From Mycobacterium malmoense (GTDB taxonomy: Bacteria; Actinomycetota; Actinomycetes; Mycobacteriales; Mycobacteriaceae), in assembly GCF_019645855.1 (NCBI RefSeq), contig NZ_CP080999.1, positions 992,001 through 1,056,000 on the forward strand: a stretch of DNA of 64,000 bases, in the 5' to 3' direction. A program made the translations under genes and the position numbers. Below are positions 16,994-26,610 of the stretch, piece after piece (the stretch's first letter is position 1; every line of letters starts with the position of its first letter). Below the pieces are notes generated by a model. It did no database searches. It saw only the letters and a list, made by a program, of their open reading frames with translations, and was not told where the DNA came from.

Positions 16994-18098
16994 GAGAACC
17001 CGCAGGCGCCACAGCGGCAGGACGTGGCTTGCGGGAGGCGCCGGGCTGGGCGCCGTCGCCACCATCGTCGGGGCCTCGGCCCGCCGGTCGATGACCCAAC
17101 GCGCCACGGCGCTCCAAGACCCTTACGCCAACGAGGATTTCGGGACGCTGGACCGCGACCGCAGTTACGTGGTGACCACGCCCGACGGTGTACCGTTGGC
17201 GGTCCGCGAAGCCGGCCCGGTGGACGCGCAGGTGACGATGGTCTTCGTCCATGGATTCTGTCTACGCATGGGCGCCTTCCACTTTCAGCGGACGCGGCTC
17301 GCCGAGAAATGGGGACCGCGGGTCCGGCTGGTCTTCTACGACCAGCGCGGGCACGGGCGCTCCGGTGAAGGACCGCCCGAGACCTACACGCTGACCCAAC
17401 TCGGCGAGGACCTGGAAAGCGTGCTGAAGGCGATCGCGCCGCGCGGGGTGATCGTGCTGGTCGGCCATTCGATGGGCGGCATGACGGTGTTGTCGCATGC
17501 CCGGCAGCACCCCGAGCAGTACGGGCGCAGGATCGTCGGCGCGGCGCTGATTTCCACTGCGGCCGAAGGGGTTACGCGATCACCGCTGGGCGAGATCCTG
17601 AAAAACCCGGCCCTGGAAGCCCTCCGGTTCACCGCCCGGTCCGCGCCCAGGTTGATGCACCGCGGCCGCAACGTGTCACGTTCGCTGATCGGCCCGGTCT
17701 TGCGGGCCGCGTCCTTCAGCGACCTACAGGTCAGCCGGAGCCTGGACGCGTTCTCGCAGCGGATGATGAACGACACCCCGATCGCCACCCTGGTGGGCTT
17801 CCTGGAGGCCCTGGAAAAGCACGACGAAACCGCCGGGCTGTGGACGTTGCTCAAGGTCCCGACCCTGATCGCATGCGGTGACCATGACTTGGTCACCCCG
17901 GACGAATATTCGCGGAAGATGGCCGCCTCGCTGCCGTTGTCCGAACTGGTCATCGTCACCGGGGCCAGTCACCTGGCGCTGCTGGACAAGCCCGATGCCA
18001 TCAACGACGGGCTGGTCCGGCTGGTGAACCGGGCCGTTCCGGGCACGATGGCCCTGCGGTACCGGCGATTCAGGGAACGGTTTCGGCGCCATGGCTGA
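16983..18098 (+). CDS. Alpha/beta hydrolase, lipase/esterase-like
   Basis: Serine hydrolase of 371 residues. After a basic N-terminus, a hydrophobic stretch at ~14-30 (WLAGGAGLGAVATIVGA) suggests a membrane anchor or uncleaved signal. The hydrolase domain has VHGFCLRMGAF (oxyanion loop), YDQRGHGRS, the nucleophile elbow GHSMGG, the acid in GDHDLVTPD and the histidine in GASHLALLD, so all triad positions are present. The start is TTG 16983, inside alr, and the end overlaps tsaE by 8 bases, showing tight coupling. Substrate unknown. It appears absent from this spot in M. tuberculosis. Confidence 0.88.
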   Translation: MSPERTRRRHSGRTWLAGGAGLGAVATIVGASARRSMTQRATALQDPYANEDFGTLDRDRSYVVTTPDGVPLAVREAGPVDAQVTMVFVHGFCLRMGAFHFQRTRLAEKWGPRVRLVFYDQRGHGRSGEGPPETYTLTQLGEDLESVLKAIAPRGVIVLVGHSMGGMTVLSHARQHPEQYGRRIVGAALISTAAEGVTRSPLGEILKNPALEALRFTARSAPRLMHRGRNVSRSLIGPVLRAASFSDLQVSRSLDAFSQRMMNDTPIATLVGFLEALEKHDETAGLWTLLKVPTLIACGDHDLVTPDEYSRKMAASLPLSELVIVTGASHLALLDKPDAINDGLVRLVNRAVPGTMALRYRRFRERFRRHG

Positions 18099-18555
18099 GC
18101 AGCAGGGAACTGCCACGTGCGAGCGCGTCGAGGACACCGTCGCGCTGGGGTCGCGGCTGGGTGAGCAGCTGCGGGCGGGCGACGTGGTGGTGCTCTCCGG
18201 TCCGCTCGGCGCGGGAAAGACCGTGCTGGCCAAGGGGATTGCGGCGGCGATGGACGTCGACGGCCCGGTCACGTCACCGTCGTACGTGCTGGCGCGGGTG
18301 CATCCGCCGCGGCGGCCCGGCGCGCCTGCGATGATCCACGTCGACATGTATCGGCTCTTGGACCATCACGGCGCCGACCTGCTCGGCGAGCTCGACTCAC
18401 TCGACCTCGACACCGATCTCGACGACGCGGTCGTCGTGGTGGAGTGGGGCGAGGGCCTCGCCGAACGCCTCTCGGAGCGCCACCTCGACATCCGCCTGGA
18501 GCGCGTCAGCCACTCCGACGTGCGGGTCGCGACCTGGGAGTGGGGCGGCTTGTGA
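18091..18555 (+). CDS. tsaE: tRNA t6A biosynthesis ATPase TsaE
   Basis: ATPase that cycles the TsaB-TsaD complex during synthesis of threonylcarbamoyl-adenosine at A37 of ANN-decoding tRNAs. 154 residues with Walker A GPLGAGKT, the family segment VTSPSYVLARVH, HVDMYRL and VVVVEWGEGL. The ATG overlaps the preceding stop by 8 bases. tsaB follows after a MIRU-type spacer and tsaD is three genes on, so all three partners are co-directional. Confidence 0.95.
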   Translation: MAEQQGTATCERVEDTVALGSRLGEQLRAGDVVVLSGPLGAGKTVLAKGIAAAMDVDGPVTSPSYVLARVHPPRRPGAPAMIHVDMYRLLDHHGADLLGELDSLDLDTDLDDAVVVVEWGEGLAERLSERHLDIRLERVSHSDVRVATWEWGGL

Positions 18556-18600
18556 GTCGCACCGGCGACGATGCAGAGCGCAGCGATGAGGAGGAGCGGT
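18553..18600. repeat. MIRU-type interspersed repeat
   Basis: The tsaE-tsaB junction carries GCACCGGCGACGATGCAGAG followed by CGCAGCGATGAGGAGGAGCG. This is the recognisable core of the mycobacterial interspersed repetitive units that sit between operon genes. As in those units, the element starts at the upstream stop codon (TGA 18553) and ends at the downstream start (GTG 18599). It supplies the GAGGAG ribosome binding sequence. Confidence 0.8.
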
Positions 18601-19234
18601 GCGCGTAAGCAATGTTCTCGCCCTTGACACCTCCACGCCCGCGGTGACGGCCGGCTTGGTACGGCTCGAGCGCGGCGTCCTCACCGTGCTGGCCGAGCGA
18701 GTCACCGTCGACGCCCGCGCGCACGCCGAGCGGCTCACCCCGAACGTGCTGGCCGCCCTGGCCGATGCCGCGCTGACGATGGCCGACCTCGAGGCCGTCG
18801 TGGTGGGCTGCGGCCCCGGCCCGTTCACCGGCCTGCGGGTCGGAATGGCCACCGCGGCCGCCTACGGGCACGCGCTGGGCATCCCGGTGCACGGCGTGTG
18901 CAGCCTGGACGCCATCGGGGTGCAAACCACCGGCGACGTCCTGGTGGTCACCGACGCCCGCCGGCGCGAGGTGTACTGGGCCCGCTACCGCGACGGGGCC
19001 CGCACCGACGGTCCGGCGGTGAACGCCCCGGCCGACGTCGACCCCGGCACGGCGCGCGCGGTCGCCGGCTCGCCCGAGCACGCGGCGCTGTTCGGCCTGC
19101 CGGTATGCGGGCCCGTCCACCCGACGCCGGCCGGCCTTATCACCGCAGCGACGATGCGGGCCGCAAACCCGGCGCCGCTGGTGCCGTTGTATCTGCGCCG
19201 GCCCGACGCCAAACCCTTGGCGGCCCGCCGATGA
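18599..19234 (+). CDS. tsaB: tRNA t6A biosynthesis protein TsaB
   Basis: ASKHA-fold pseudo-enzyme that dimerises with TsaD in t6A synthesis. 211 residues. The N-terminal NVLALDTSTPAVTAGLV and the conserved VVVGCGPGPFTGLRVGMATA are diagnostic. The frame is closed by a TGA at 18587, so the GTG at 18599 is the earliest possible start. Its ribosome binding site comes from the MIRU and sits unusually close (about 2-3 bases), which may limit translation. Its stop overlaps the rimI start (ATGA). Confidence 0.94.
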   Translation: MRVSNVLALDTSTPAVTAGLVRLERGVLTVLAERVTVDARAHAERLTPNVLAALADAALTMADLEAVVVGCGPGPFTGLRVGMATAAAYGHALGIPVHGVCSLDAIGVQTTGDVLVVTDARRREVYWARYRDGARTDGPAVNAPADVDPGTARAVAGSPEHAALFGLPVCGPVHPTPAGLITAATMRAANPAPLVPLYLRRPDAKPLAARR

Positions 19235-19698
19235 CCGCCCCCAGTGAGCCCGTGACCCTCGGCGCGTTGACACAAGCCGACGCGCGGCGGTGCGCCGAGC
19301 TCGAGGCGCTGTTGTTCGACGGCGACGACCCGTGGCCCGCGGCGGCGTTCAACCGCGAATTGGCCAGCGCCCATAACCATTACGTGGGCGCGCGTGTCGC
19401 CGGCACGCTGGTGGGTTACGCGGGCATCTCGAGGTTGGGCCGCACCCCGCCGTTCGAGTACGAGGTGCACACCATCGGCGTCGACCCGGCCTATCAGGGC
19501 CGGGGCATCGGGCGCCGGCTGCTCGACGAGCTGTTGGATTTCGCCGACGGCGGCGTCGTCTACCTGGAGGTCCGCACCGACAACGAGGCGGCCATCGCGC
19601 TGTACCGCAGCACGGGGTTCACCCGGATCGGCCTGCGCCGGCGCTACTACCGGGCCAGCGGCGCCGACGCGTACACGATGCGGCGGGTGGGCTCATGA
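19231..19698 (+). CDS. rimI: Ribosomal protein S18 alanine N-acetyltransferase RimI
   Basis: GNAT-family acetyltransferase that acetylates protein N-termini, classically S18. 155 residues. The acetyl-CoA loop is visible as VDPAYQGRGIGRRLLDELL, followed by YLEVRTDNEAAIALYRSTGF and the C-terminal GLRRRYYR. Four-base overlaps with tsaB and tsaD place it inside the t6A operon, an arrangement common in actinobacteria. Enzyme class is certain; the exact substrate is by family analogy. Confidence 0.94.
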   Translation: MTAPSEPVTLGALTQADARRCAELEALLFDGDDPWPAAAFNRELASAHNHYVGARVAGTLVGYAGISRLGRTPPFEYEVHTIGVDPAYQGRGIGRRLLDELLDFADGGVVYLEVRTDNEAAIALYRSTGFTRIGLRRRYYRASGADAYTMRRVGS

Positions 19699-20729
19699 CG
19701 ATCATCTTGGCCATCGAAACCTCTTGCGACGAAACGGGAGTCGGCATCGCGCGGTTGGACGAGGACGGCGCCGTGACCCTGCTGGCCGACGAGGTGGCCT
19801 CCAGCGTCGACGAACACGTCCGCTTCGGCGGCGTCGTCCCCGAGATCGCCTCGCGGGCGCACCTGGAGGCGCTCGGTCCGACCATGCGCCGCGCGCTGGC
19901 GGCGGCGGGCCTGAAAAAACCCGATATCGTCGCCGCCACCATCGGGCCCGGGCTGGCCGGCGCCCTGTTGGTGGGAGTGGCTGCGGCCAAGGCGTATTCG
20001 GCCGCCTGGGGGGTGCCGTTCTACGCCGTGAACCACCTGGGCGGGCACCTGGCCGCCGACGTGTACGAACACGGACCGCTGCCCGAATGCGTGGCGCTGT
20101 TGGTGTCCGGCGGGCATACCCACCTGCTGCACGCGCGTTCCCTCGGCGAGCCGATCGTCGAACTCGGCGGCACCGTCGACGACGCCGCCGGCGAGGCCTA
20201 CGACAAGGTGGCGCGGCTGCTGGGGCTGGGCTACCCGGGCGGCAAGGTGCTCGACGACCTGGCCCGCACCTGCGGCCGAGAGGCCGCGGAGATCCCCGCG
20301 TTCCCACGCGGCATGACCGGCCCGGCCGACGACCCGTACGCCTTCAGTTTCTCCGGGCTCAAGACGGCCGTCGCACGGTATGTGGAGAGCAATCCGGAGG
20401 CGAGTACGGCGGATATCGCCGCCGGCTTCCAAGAGGCCGTCGCCGACGTGCTGACCATGAAGGCGGTGCGTGCGGCGACCGCTCTCGGCGTCTCGACGCT
20501 GCTGATCGCGGGGGGAGTGGCCGCGAACTCGCGGCTGCGGGAGCTGGCCGCGCGACGCTGCGCGGCGGCGGGCCTGACGCTGCGGATCCCCAGGCCCCGG
20601 CTGTGCACCGACAACGGCGCCATGATCGCGTCGTTCGCCGCGCACCTGGTGGCCGCGGGGGCGCCGCCGTCGCCGTTGGACGTGCCCAGCGACCCCGGCC
20701 TGCCGGTGCTGAAAGGCCTCGTCAACTGA
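19695..20729 (+). CDS. tsaD: tRNA t6A threonylcarbamoyltransferase TsaD
   Basis: Catalytic subunit that transfers the threonylcarbamoyl group to A37 of tRNA (formerly Gcp). 344 residues. ILAIETSCDETGVGI at the N-terminus, the metal-binding NHLGGHLAAD (HxxxH), LVSGGHTHL and GGVAANSRLRE are all in place. The start overlaps the rimI stop. It is the last gene of the alr-to-tsaD run; the CIRCE-controlled groES promoter begins 45 bases after its stop. Confidence 0.97.
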   Translation: MTIILAIETSCDETGVGIARLDEDGAVTLLADEVASSVDEHVRFGGVVPEIASRAHLEALGPTMRRALAAAGLKKPDIVAATIGPGLAGALLVGVAAAKAYSAAWGVPFYAVNHLGGHLAADVYEHGPLPECVALLVSGGHTHLLHARSLGEPIVELGGTVDDAAGEAYDKVARLLGLGYPGGKVLDDLARTCGREAAEIPAFPRGMTGPADDPYAFSFSGLKTAVARYVESNPEASTADIAAGFQEAVADVLTMKAVRAATALGVSTLLIAGGVAANSRLRELAARRCAAAGLTLRIPRPRLCTDNGAMIASFAAHLVAAGAPPSPLDVPSDPGLPVLKGLVN

Positions 20730-20774
20730 CCGCGGCCCGCCAACGCGCGGGAAGCAGCGGGCCGGCCTTGAGTG

Positions 20775-20801
20775 CTAGCACTCTCATGTATAGAGTGCTA
20801 G
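20775..20801. promoter_or_regulatory. CIRCE operator (HrcA site) for groES-groEL1
   Basis: CTAGCACTC, nine-base spacer, GAGTGCTAG: an exact match to the CIRCE inverted repeat bound by the heat-shock repressor HrcA. The left arm is also part of a perfect palindrome AGTGCTAGCACT (20771-20782), giving two overlapping dyads. It lies 168 bases before the groES start, so a long leader separates operator and gene. Confidence 0.93.
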
Positions 20802-20968
20802 GTGGCAATCGGACGGTCCCCTGCGCCGGCACCCGCGACGACGGCGCGAGGGCACGGACGGCTGCCAAATCACCTGATAACCCGGACGGTTCGGGGCAGT
20901 CCCCGGACCGACCGCCAACCCCGGTCCGGAGGCCCCGGACCCGATCTAACTAGTGGAGGGCTCCAATC

Positions 20969-21271
20969 GTGGCGAAGGTGAACATCAAGCCACTCGAGGA
21001 CAAGATTCTCGTGCAGGCCAACGAGGCCGAGACCACGACCGCGTCCGGTCTGGTCATTCCTGACACCGCCAAGGAGAAGCCGCAGGAAGGCACCGTCGTC
21101 GCAGTCGGCCCCGGCCGGTGGGACGACGACGGCGCGAAGCGGATCCCGCTGGACGTGTCGGAGGGTGACACCGTCATCTACAGCAAGTACGGCGGCACCG
21201 AGATCAAGTACAACGGCGAGGAGTACCTGATCCTGTCGGCCCGCGACGTGCTGGCCGTCGTCAACAAGTAA
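20969..21271 (+). CDS. groES: Co-chaperonin GroES (Cpn10)
   Basis: Heptameric lid of the GroEL chamber, also a major mycobacterial antigen. 100 residues, the exact mycobacterial length. VNIKPLEDKILVQANEAE, the mobile loop ETTTASGLVIPDTAKEKPQ and VIYSKYGGTEIKYNGEEYL are characteristic. GTG start after GTGGAGGGCTCCAATC. It forms the groESL1 operon with the next gene, under CIRCE control. Confidence 0.98.
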   Translation: MAKVNIKPLEDKILVQANEAETTTASGLVIPDTAKEKPQEGTVVAVGPGRWDDDGAKRIPLDVSEGDTVIYSKYGGTEIKYNGEEYLILSARDVLAVVNK

Positions 21272-21281
21272 GGACCGTGTT

Positions 21282-21328
21282 CCGCCCCGGCGATCCCCGC
21301 GTTTGACCGCGGGTGATTTCCGGGGCGG
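21282..21328 (+). promoter_or_regulatory. Nested hairpin in groES-groEL1 spacer
   Basis: Outer stem CCGCCCCGG (21282-21290) with 21320-21328 encloses a second stem CCCGCG (21296-21301) with CGCGGG (21308-21313). The groES-groEL1 spacer is 120 bases long. Processing of the bicistronic groESL1 message in this spacer has been described for M. tuberculosis, as far as I recall. This structure is a candidate processing or attenuation site. Confidence 0.55.
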
Positions 21329-21391
21329 CATGCGTTCGCAGCGGGCGGGCCGTTTCTCGGCCCGCATCGTCGGCCGGGCGAAAGGAACCTG

Positions 21392-23014
<1,623 letters not shown>

Positions 23015-23021
23015 GTCCCCA

Positions 23022-23079
23022 CGCGAGCAGACGCAAAATCGCCCATTTCATCTCGAAATTGGGCGATTTTGCGTCTCGC
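23022..23079. terminator. Long bidirectional terminator hairpin
   Basis: Inverted repeat between convergent groEL1 and whiB3. The arm AGACGCAAAATCGCCCA (23029-23045) pairs with its complement ending at 23075, with one bulged base near the loop. GCGAG/CTCGC extends the stem outward, so almost the whole 58-base segment folds. AT-rich tracts inside both arms could act as U-runs in either direction. Confidence 0.75.
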
Positions 23080-23088
23080 CGGGCGCGG

Positions 23089-23385
23089 TTAGGCCGAGCG
23101 GCGGCGGCCGATGTCGCCCTTCAGCAGTAGGTCGCGCTCGGATTCCGACAGGCCGCCCCAAACACCGTACGGCTCACCAACTCCCAGGGCATGGGAACGG
23201 CACTCCTGGATCACCGGGCAGCGCCGGCACATCTCCTTGGCGCGCTGCTCGCGCTGCATGCGGGCGCGGCCACGCTCGCCGTCGGGGTGGAAAAACATCG
23301 ACGAGTCAACGCCGCGGCACAGGCCTTGCAGTTGCCAGTTCCAGATGTCGGCGTTGGGCCCGGGTAGCTGCTCCGGCTGTGGCAT
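23089..23385 (-). CDS. whiB3: Redox-sensing iron-sulphur regulator WhiB3
   Basis: WhiB-family transcription factor with a 4Fe-4S cluster; WhiB3 controls redox balance and lipid anabolism and binds the primary sigma factor. 98 residues from ATG 23385, preceded by AGAGGGA. An upstream in-frame start would add seven residues with no better signal. Four cysteines at 23, 53, 56 and 62 form the cluster site (CRRCPVIQEC), followed by the beta-turn GVWGG and a basic C-terminus KGDIGRRRSA. It is convergent with groEL1. The long upstream region to 23752 probably holds a 5' untranslated leader. Confidence 0.97.
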   Translation of the reverse strand: MPQPEQLPGPNADIWNWQLQGLCRGVDSSMFFHPDGERGRARMQREQRAKEMCRRCPVIQECRSHALGVGEPYGVWGGLSESERDLLLKGDIGRRRSA

Positions 23386-23752
23386 TGGATCGTTCCCTCT
23401 CTGCACGGCACGCCCAGAAGGTCAGGTTTCGCGAAGCGTCCGAAAAGCGATTGTGCGACTGATTTTTCAGTGGCGTCACCGATGACTACCCGTCACCCGT
23501 AGAACTTAGGGGCGACGGCGAATTTCCGTCAATAGCCAGTTAGAACACCAAAATATATGGGCGTTGGAGCAGAATTAACTCATCGTTCATCTGTAACACA
23601 TTCGTCGAACGGGGACCGTGCTACCAGGCACTTGACCAAACTGAGATTTCGCAGCTCAGGGCGCAGCGAAGCGGAGGCAGCAATTAGTACAAAGCCGACC
23701 GTGATTAACATTTCGGTAACACAGACACCACGAACTGTTTACTACTATCACC
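23386..23752. other. AT-richer divergent promoter region
   Basis: Spacer of 367 bases between divergent whiB3 and the TPR-like gene, visibly richer in A/T than the surrounding genes. It contains short direct runs such as GTAACAC (twice) and GTTTACTACTATCACC close to the plus-strand start. No convincing gene, hairpin or known operator was found; whiB3 leader and promoters are expected here. Confidence 0.5.
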
Positions 23753-23776
23753 GTGATTGAAACTCGTCACACTTCG

Positions 23777-24565
23777 ATGATTGAGCGAACGCTGGCCGCG
23801 GCCGCATTCGGGGGCCGGCCCGGCAGCTGGCCGCTGCCGGCGGCGACCACGCCACAGCAATTGTGGCTGCGGGCCGTCGCGGCGGGCGGGCAAGGTCGCT
23901 ACGGCAGCGCCTACCGCGACCTGGAGGTGCTGCGACGCAGCGGCCCGACCGGTCGGTTGGTTTCGCTGGCCCACAGCACGCAGGCATCGTTTTTGCGCCA
24001 GCTCGGTTGGCACAGTTGGGCGCGGGGCTGGGACGGGCGCGCCTTGGCGCTGGCCGGCACGGATCCCGAGGCCCGTGCCGATGCGCTGATTGGGCTGGCG
24101 GCCGACGCCCTGGGCGTCGGCCGTTTCGCGGTCGCCGCGACGTTGTTGACCCGCGTGGACACGCGGCCCGGCGTGGTGCCGGACCGGCTGCCGGTGCGCC
24201 GGCGGTGGGTGGCCGCCGAGCTGGCGATGGCCCGCGGCGCCGGGGAATCGGCCATGCGCCATGCCGAGGAAGCCGTGGAGCTGGCGCGGGCCATGACCGT
24301 TCCGTCGGCGCGACACCGGGTCAAGAGCGACGTGGTGCTGGCCGCCGCCCTGTGCAGCGCGGGCAACACCGACCGCGCCCGTGCGGTCGCGGCGCCGGCG
24401 CTGGAGGCCACCGGCAGACTGGAACTGATACCGCTTCGCTGGGCATTGGCGTGCTTGCTTATCGATATCGGACACGCCACGTTTTCGGCACAAAAGCTGC
24501 ACGAAATTCGCGATATCTGCGCAGGCCAGGTGCGGCGCGCCGGTGGGACGTGGCGTTCCGCTTGA
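23777..24565 (+). CDS. Helical-repeat protein (Rv3415c-like)
   Basis: Protein of ~262 residues (ATG 23777; GTG 23753 would add 8). Alanine-rich, built of repeated helix pairs such as TPQQLWLRAVAAGGQGRYGSAYRDLEVL and ARADALIGLAADALGVGRFAVAATLL, a TPR/SARP-like pattern suited to protein-protein contact. No catalytic motif, signal peptide or membrane segment. It corresponds to Rv3415c and lies just upstream of sigD in the same direction. A regulatory link with the sigD-rsdA pair is possible but only positional. Confidence 0.8.
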   Translation: MIERTLAAAAFGGRPGSWPLPAATTPQQLWLRAVAAGGQGRYGSAYRDLEVLRRSGPTGRLVSLAHSTQASFLRQLGWHSWARGWDGRALALAGTDPEARADALIGLAADALGVGRFAVAATLLTRVDTRPGVVPDRLPVRRRWVAAELAMARGAGESAMRHAEEAVELARAMTVPSARHRVKSDVVLAAALCSAGNTDRARAVAAPALEATGRLELIPLRWALACLLIDIGHATFSAQKLHEIRDICAGQVRRAGGTWRSA

Positions 24566-24646
24566 AACGGCCTTCCGCCCGTTATTGTCATTTAGTTAGT
24601 TAGCCCGCGATGTGTCCCATTCGTAACGTTGGAGCTACCGCCGTCG

Positions 24647-25222
24647 ATGACAATGCAAGGGGAACGTCTCGACGCTGTGGTTGCGGAGGCCGTGGCCGGA
24701 GACAGCAACGCACTACGGGAGGTGCTGGAGACCATCCGACCGATTGTCGTGCGATATTGCCGCGCGCGAGTCGGCACAGTCGACCGCGGCGGCCTCTCAG
24801 CAGACGACGTGGCTCAGGAGGTGTGCTTGGCCACCATTACGGCGCTGCCGCGGTACCGGGAGCGGGGGCGCCCGTTCCTGGCCTTCCTGTACGGCATTGC
24901 GGCCCACAAGGTTGCCGACGCCCATCGGGCGGCCGGCCGTGATCGTGCCTATCCCGCCGAATCGGTTCCCGAGCGCTGGTCGCCCGAGGCGGGCCCGGAG
25001 CAGCGGGCCATCGAAGCCGATTCGGTCAGTCGAATGAACGAATTGCTGGAGATCTTGCCCGGCAAGCAGCGCGAGATACTGATCCTGCGCGTGGTCGTCG
25101 GCCTGTCCGCCGAGGAGACCGCCGCCGCCGTCGGCAGCACCACGGGAGCGGTCCGAGTGGCTCAGCACCGGGCGCTGTCACGGCTCAAGTCCGAAATCGT
25201 CGCGGCAGGTGACTATGCCTGA
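24647..25222 (+). CDS. sigD: ECF RNA polymerase sigma factor SigD
   Basis: Extracytoplasmic-function sigma factor, in M. tuberculosis tied to the stringent/stationary response and resuscitation genes. ~191 residues from ATG 24647 (TTG 24629 or ATG 24653 are alternatives). Region 2 is SADDVAQEVCLATITALPRY with RPFLAFLYGIAAHKVADAHR, and region 4 is LPGKQREILILRVVVGLSAE with the HTH AAAVGSTTGAVRVAQHRAL. Its end overlaps the start of the anti-sigma factor gene by 8 bases, the usual sigma/anti-sigma coupling. Confidence 0.97.
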   Translation: MTMQGERLDAVVAEAVAGDSNALREVLETIRPIVVRYCRARVGTVDRGGLSADDVAQEVCLATITALPRYRERGRPFLAFLYGIAAHKVADAHRAAGRDRAYPAESVPERWSPEAGPEQRAIEADSVSRMNELLEILPGKQREILILRVVVGLSAEETAAAVGSTTGAVRVAQHRALSRLKSEIVAAGDYA

Positions 25223-26021
25223 TCCTGGTTATGCATTCCCGGACCAGCCGGCCTTGGACGAGTTGGCCCGCACCGATTTGCTCGTCAACGCGCTCGCCGA
25301 ACGTCGGCCGGTCGATCTGGACGACCCCAACGACCCCAATTTTGAAGCGCTGGCCATCCTGCTGGAGGACTGGCGCGACGACTTGCGGTGGCCACCGGCC
25401 AGCGCGCTGGTGTCGCCGGAAGAGGCCGTCGAAGCGCTGCGCACCGGAATAGCCGAGCGCCGGCGCGCCCGTCGTGGCGTGGCGGCGGTCGGATCGGTCG
25501 CCGCAACGCTGTTGGTGCTCAGCGGGTTTGGTGCCATGGTGGCCGAGGCCCGTCCCGGGGACGCCCTGTACGGCCTGCACGCGATGTTCTTCGACCAGCG
25601 GCGGGTCAACGACGACCAGATCACGTTGTCCGCCAAGGCCGATCTGGCAAAGGTTCAGCAAATGATCGACCAGGGCCAGTGGGCCCAGGCCCAGAATCAG
25701 TTGGCCGAGGTCAGCAGCACCGTGCAGTCCATGAACGACGGGGCCAGCAGGCATGACCTGATGAACGAGGTCAACCTGCTGAATACCCGGGTCGAATCAC
25801 ACAACCCGAACGCGACGCTGCCGGCCTCCGCCACCACACCGCCGCCGCCGGCCCTGATTCCCAGCACCACGGCCCCACCGGTGGTCAGCCCCGGCGCAAT
25901 GGCTCCCGCCCCCAGCGAATCACCGAGCCCGTCGCCGAGTCCGGCTTCGGGTGGGCACCATCACCACCACCACGGACACAAGCCCTCGCCGTCGTCGGAG
26001 GCGCCAAGCGACACACCCTAG
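25215..26021 (+). CDS. rsdA: Membrane anti-sigma-D factor RsdA
   Basis: Transmembrane anti-sigma factor that holds SigD at the membrane and is released by regulated proteolysis. 268 residues from ATG 25215, preferred over GTG 25209 because AGG lies five bases before it. The cytosolic SigD-binding part shows LDELARTDLLVNALAERRPV and WRDDLRWPPASALVSPEEAV. One transmembrane helix lies at about 88-108. The extracytoplasmic part is helical, then Pro/Ser-rich, with a short histidine cluster (GGHHHHHHGHK) near the C-terminus that could bind metal. Confidence 0.93.
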   Translation: MPDPGYAFPDQPALDELARTDLLVNALAERRPVDLDDPNDPNFEALAILLEDWRDDLRWPPASALVSPEEAVEALRTGIAERRRARRGVAAVGSVAATLLVLSGFGAMVAEARPGDALYGLHAMFFDQRRVNDDQITLSAKADLAKVQQMIDQGQWAQAQNQLAEVSSTVQSMNDGASRHDLMNEVNLLNTRVESHNPNATLPASATTPPPPALIPSTTAPPVVSPGAMAPAPSESPSPSPSPASGGHHHHHHGHKPSPSSEAPSDTP

Positions 26022-26033
26022 GCCAGGGGGCGC

Positions 26034-26447
26034 TCAGTGGCGGCGGTGAAACCCGTCGGCGTCTGACGTCGCTTCGTTGAGCGAGGCGTCGGCGTATCCC
26101 CGGCAGTAATCCCACGTGACGTAGGCGTCCGGTTCGGGATCGTAGGCGGGCTCGTGCGGGCGGACGGTGCCGTCGATCAGCAGTTGCAACAGGTTGGCCC
26201 GCAACATGTCCCAGTCGTGGTAGTGGTCTTGCTGGCACTCCTCGCAGCACACCACGAGCCCGCGAATACCTTTGTGCGCCAACAGGGCCTCATAAACGGC
26301 CAGATCGGCGAGGTCAGCCTCGACCGCCATCCGCTCTTGCTGATCCAGGGGCTGTCCCGGCTCGACGGCATCCAGCGCCGCTGACGGATCGCAGGGGTCG
26401 TCGGCGAATGGGTCGGGTGGCAAACCCGGCGGGAGGTGGTCACGCAC
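26034..26447 (-). CDS. Conserved hypothetical protein (Rv3412-like)
   Basis: Acidic protein of 137 residues, almost identical in pattern to M. tuberculosis Rv3412. The GTG start at 26447 gives VRDHLPPGLPPDPFADDP. The middle contains CCEECQQDHYHDWDML, with three cysteines and two histidines in 16 residues, a plausible metal site. The C-terminal half HEPAYDPEPDAYVTWDYCRG is highly conserved. Biochemical function unknown. It converges with rsdA (12-base gap) and is divergent from guaB2. Confidence 0.9.
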   Translation of the reverse strand: MRDHLPPGLPPDPFADDPCDPSAALDAVEPGQPLDQQERMAVEADLADLAVYEALLAHKGIRGLVVCCEECQQDHYHDWDMLRANLLQLLIDGTVRPHEPAYDPEPDAYVTWDYCRGYADASLNEATSDADGFHRRH

Positions 26448-26610
26448 GCCTCTAGCGTACGCAGGCGGGTGGCGATAACGCCAGCAGGGAGCCGCCCGCC
26501 GTTTCCGTGCCGTTCGGGTCGCGCGGCACGCCCAAGCAAGCGAGTCCGGAGCGAGCCGAGCCGATAGGATGGGCTTCTCACTCCAAGCGTGCGTATGGAG
26601 GGCCCCACCG

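Noticed and set aside
25889..26250. Minus-strand frame overlapping the end of rsdA
   Set aside because: It overlaps both rsdA and the Rv3412-like gene, each of which is clearly conserved.
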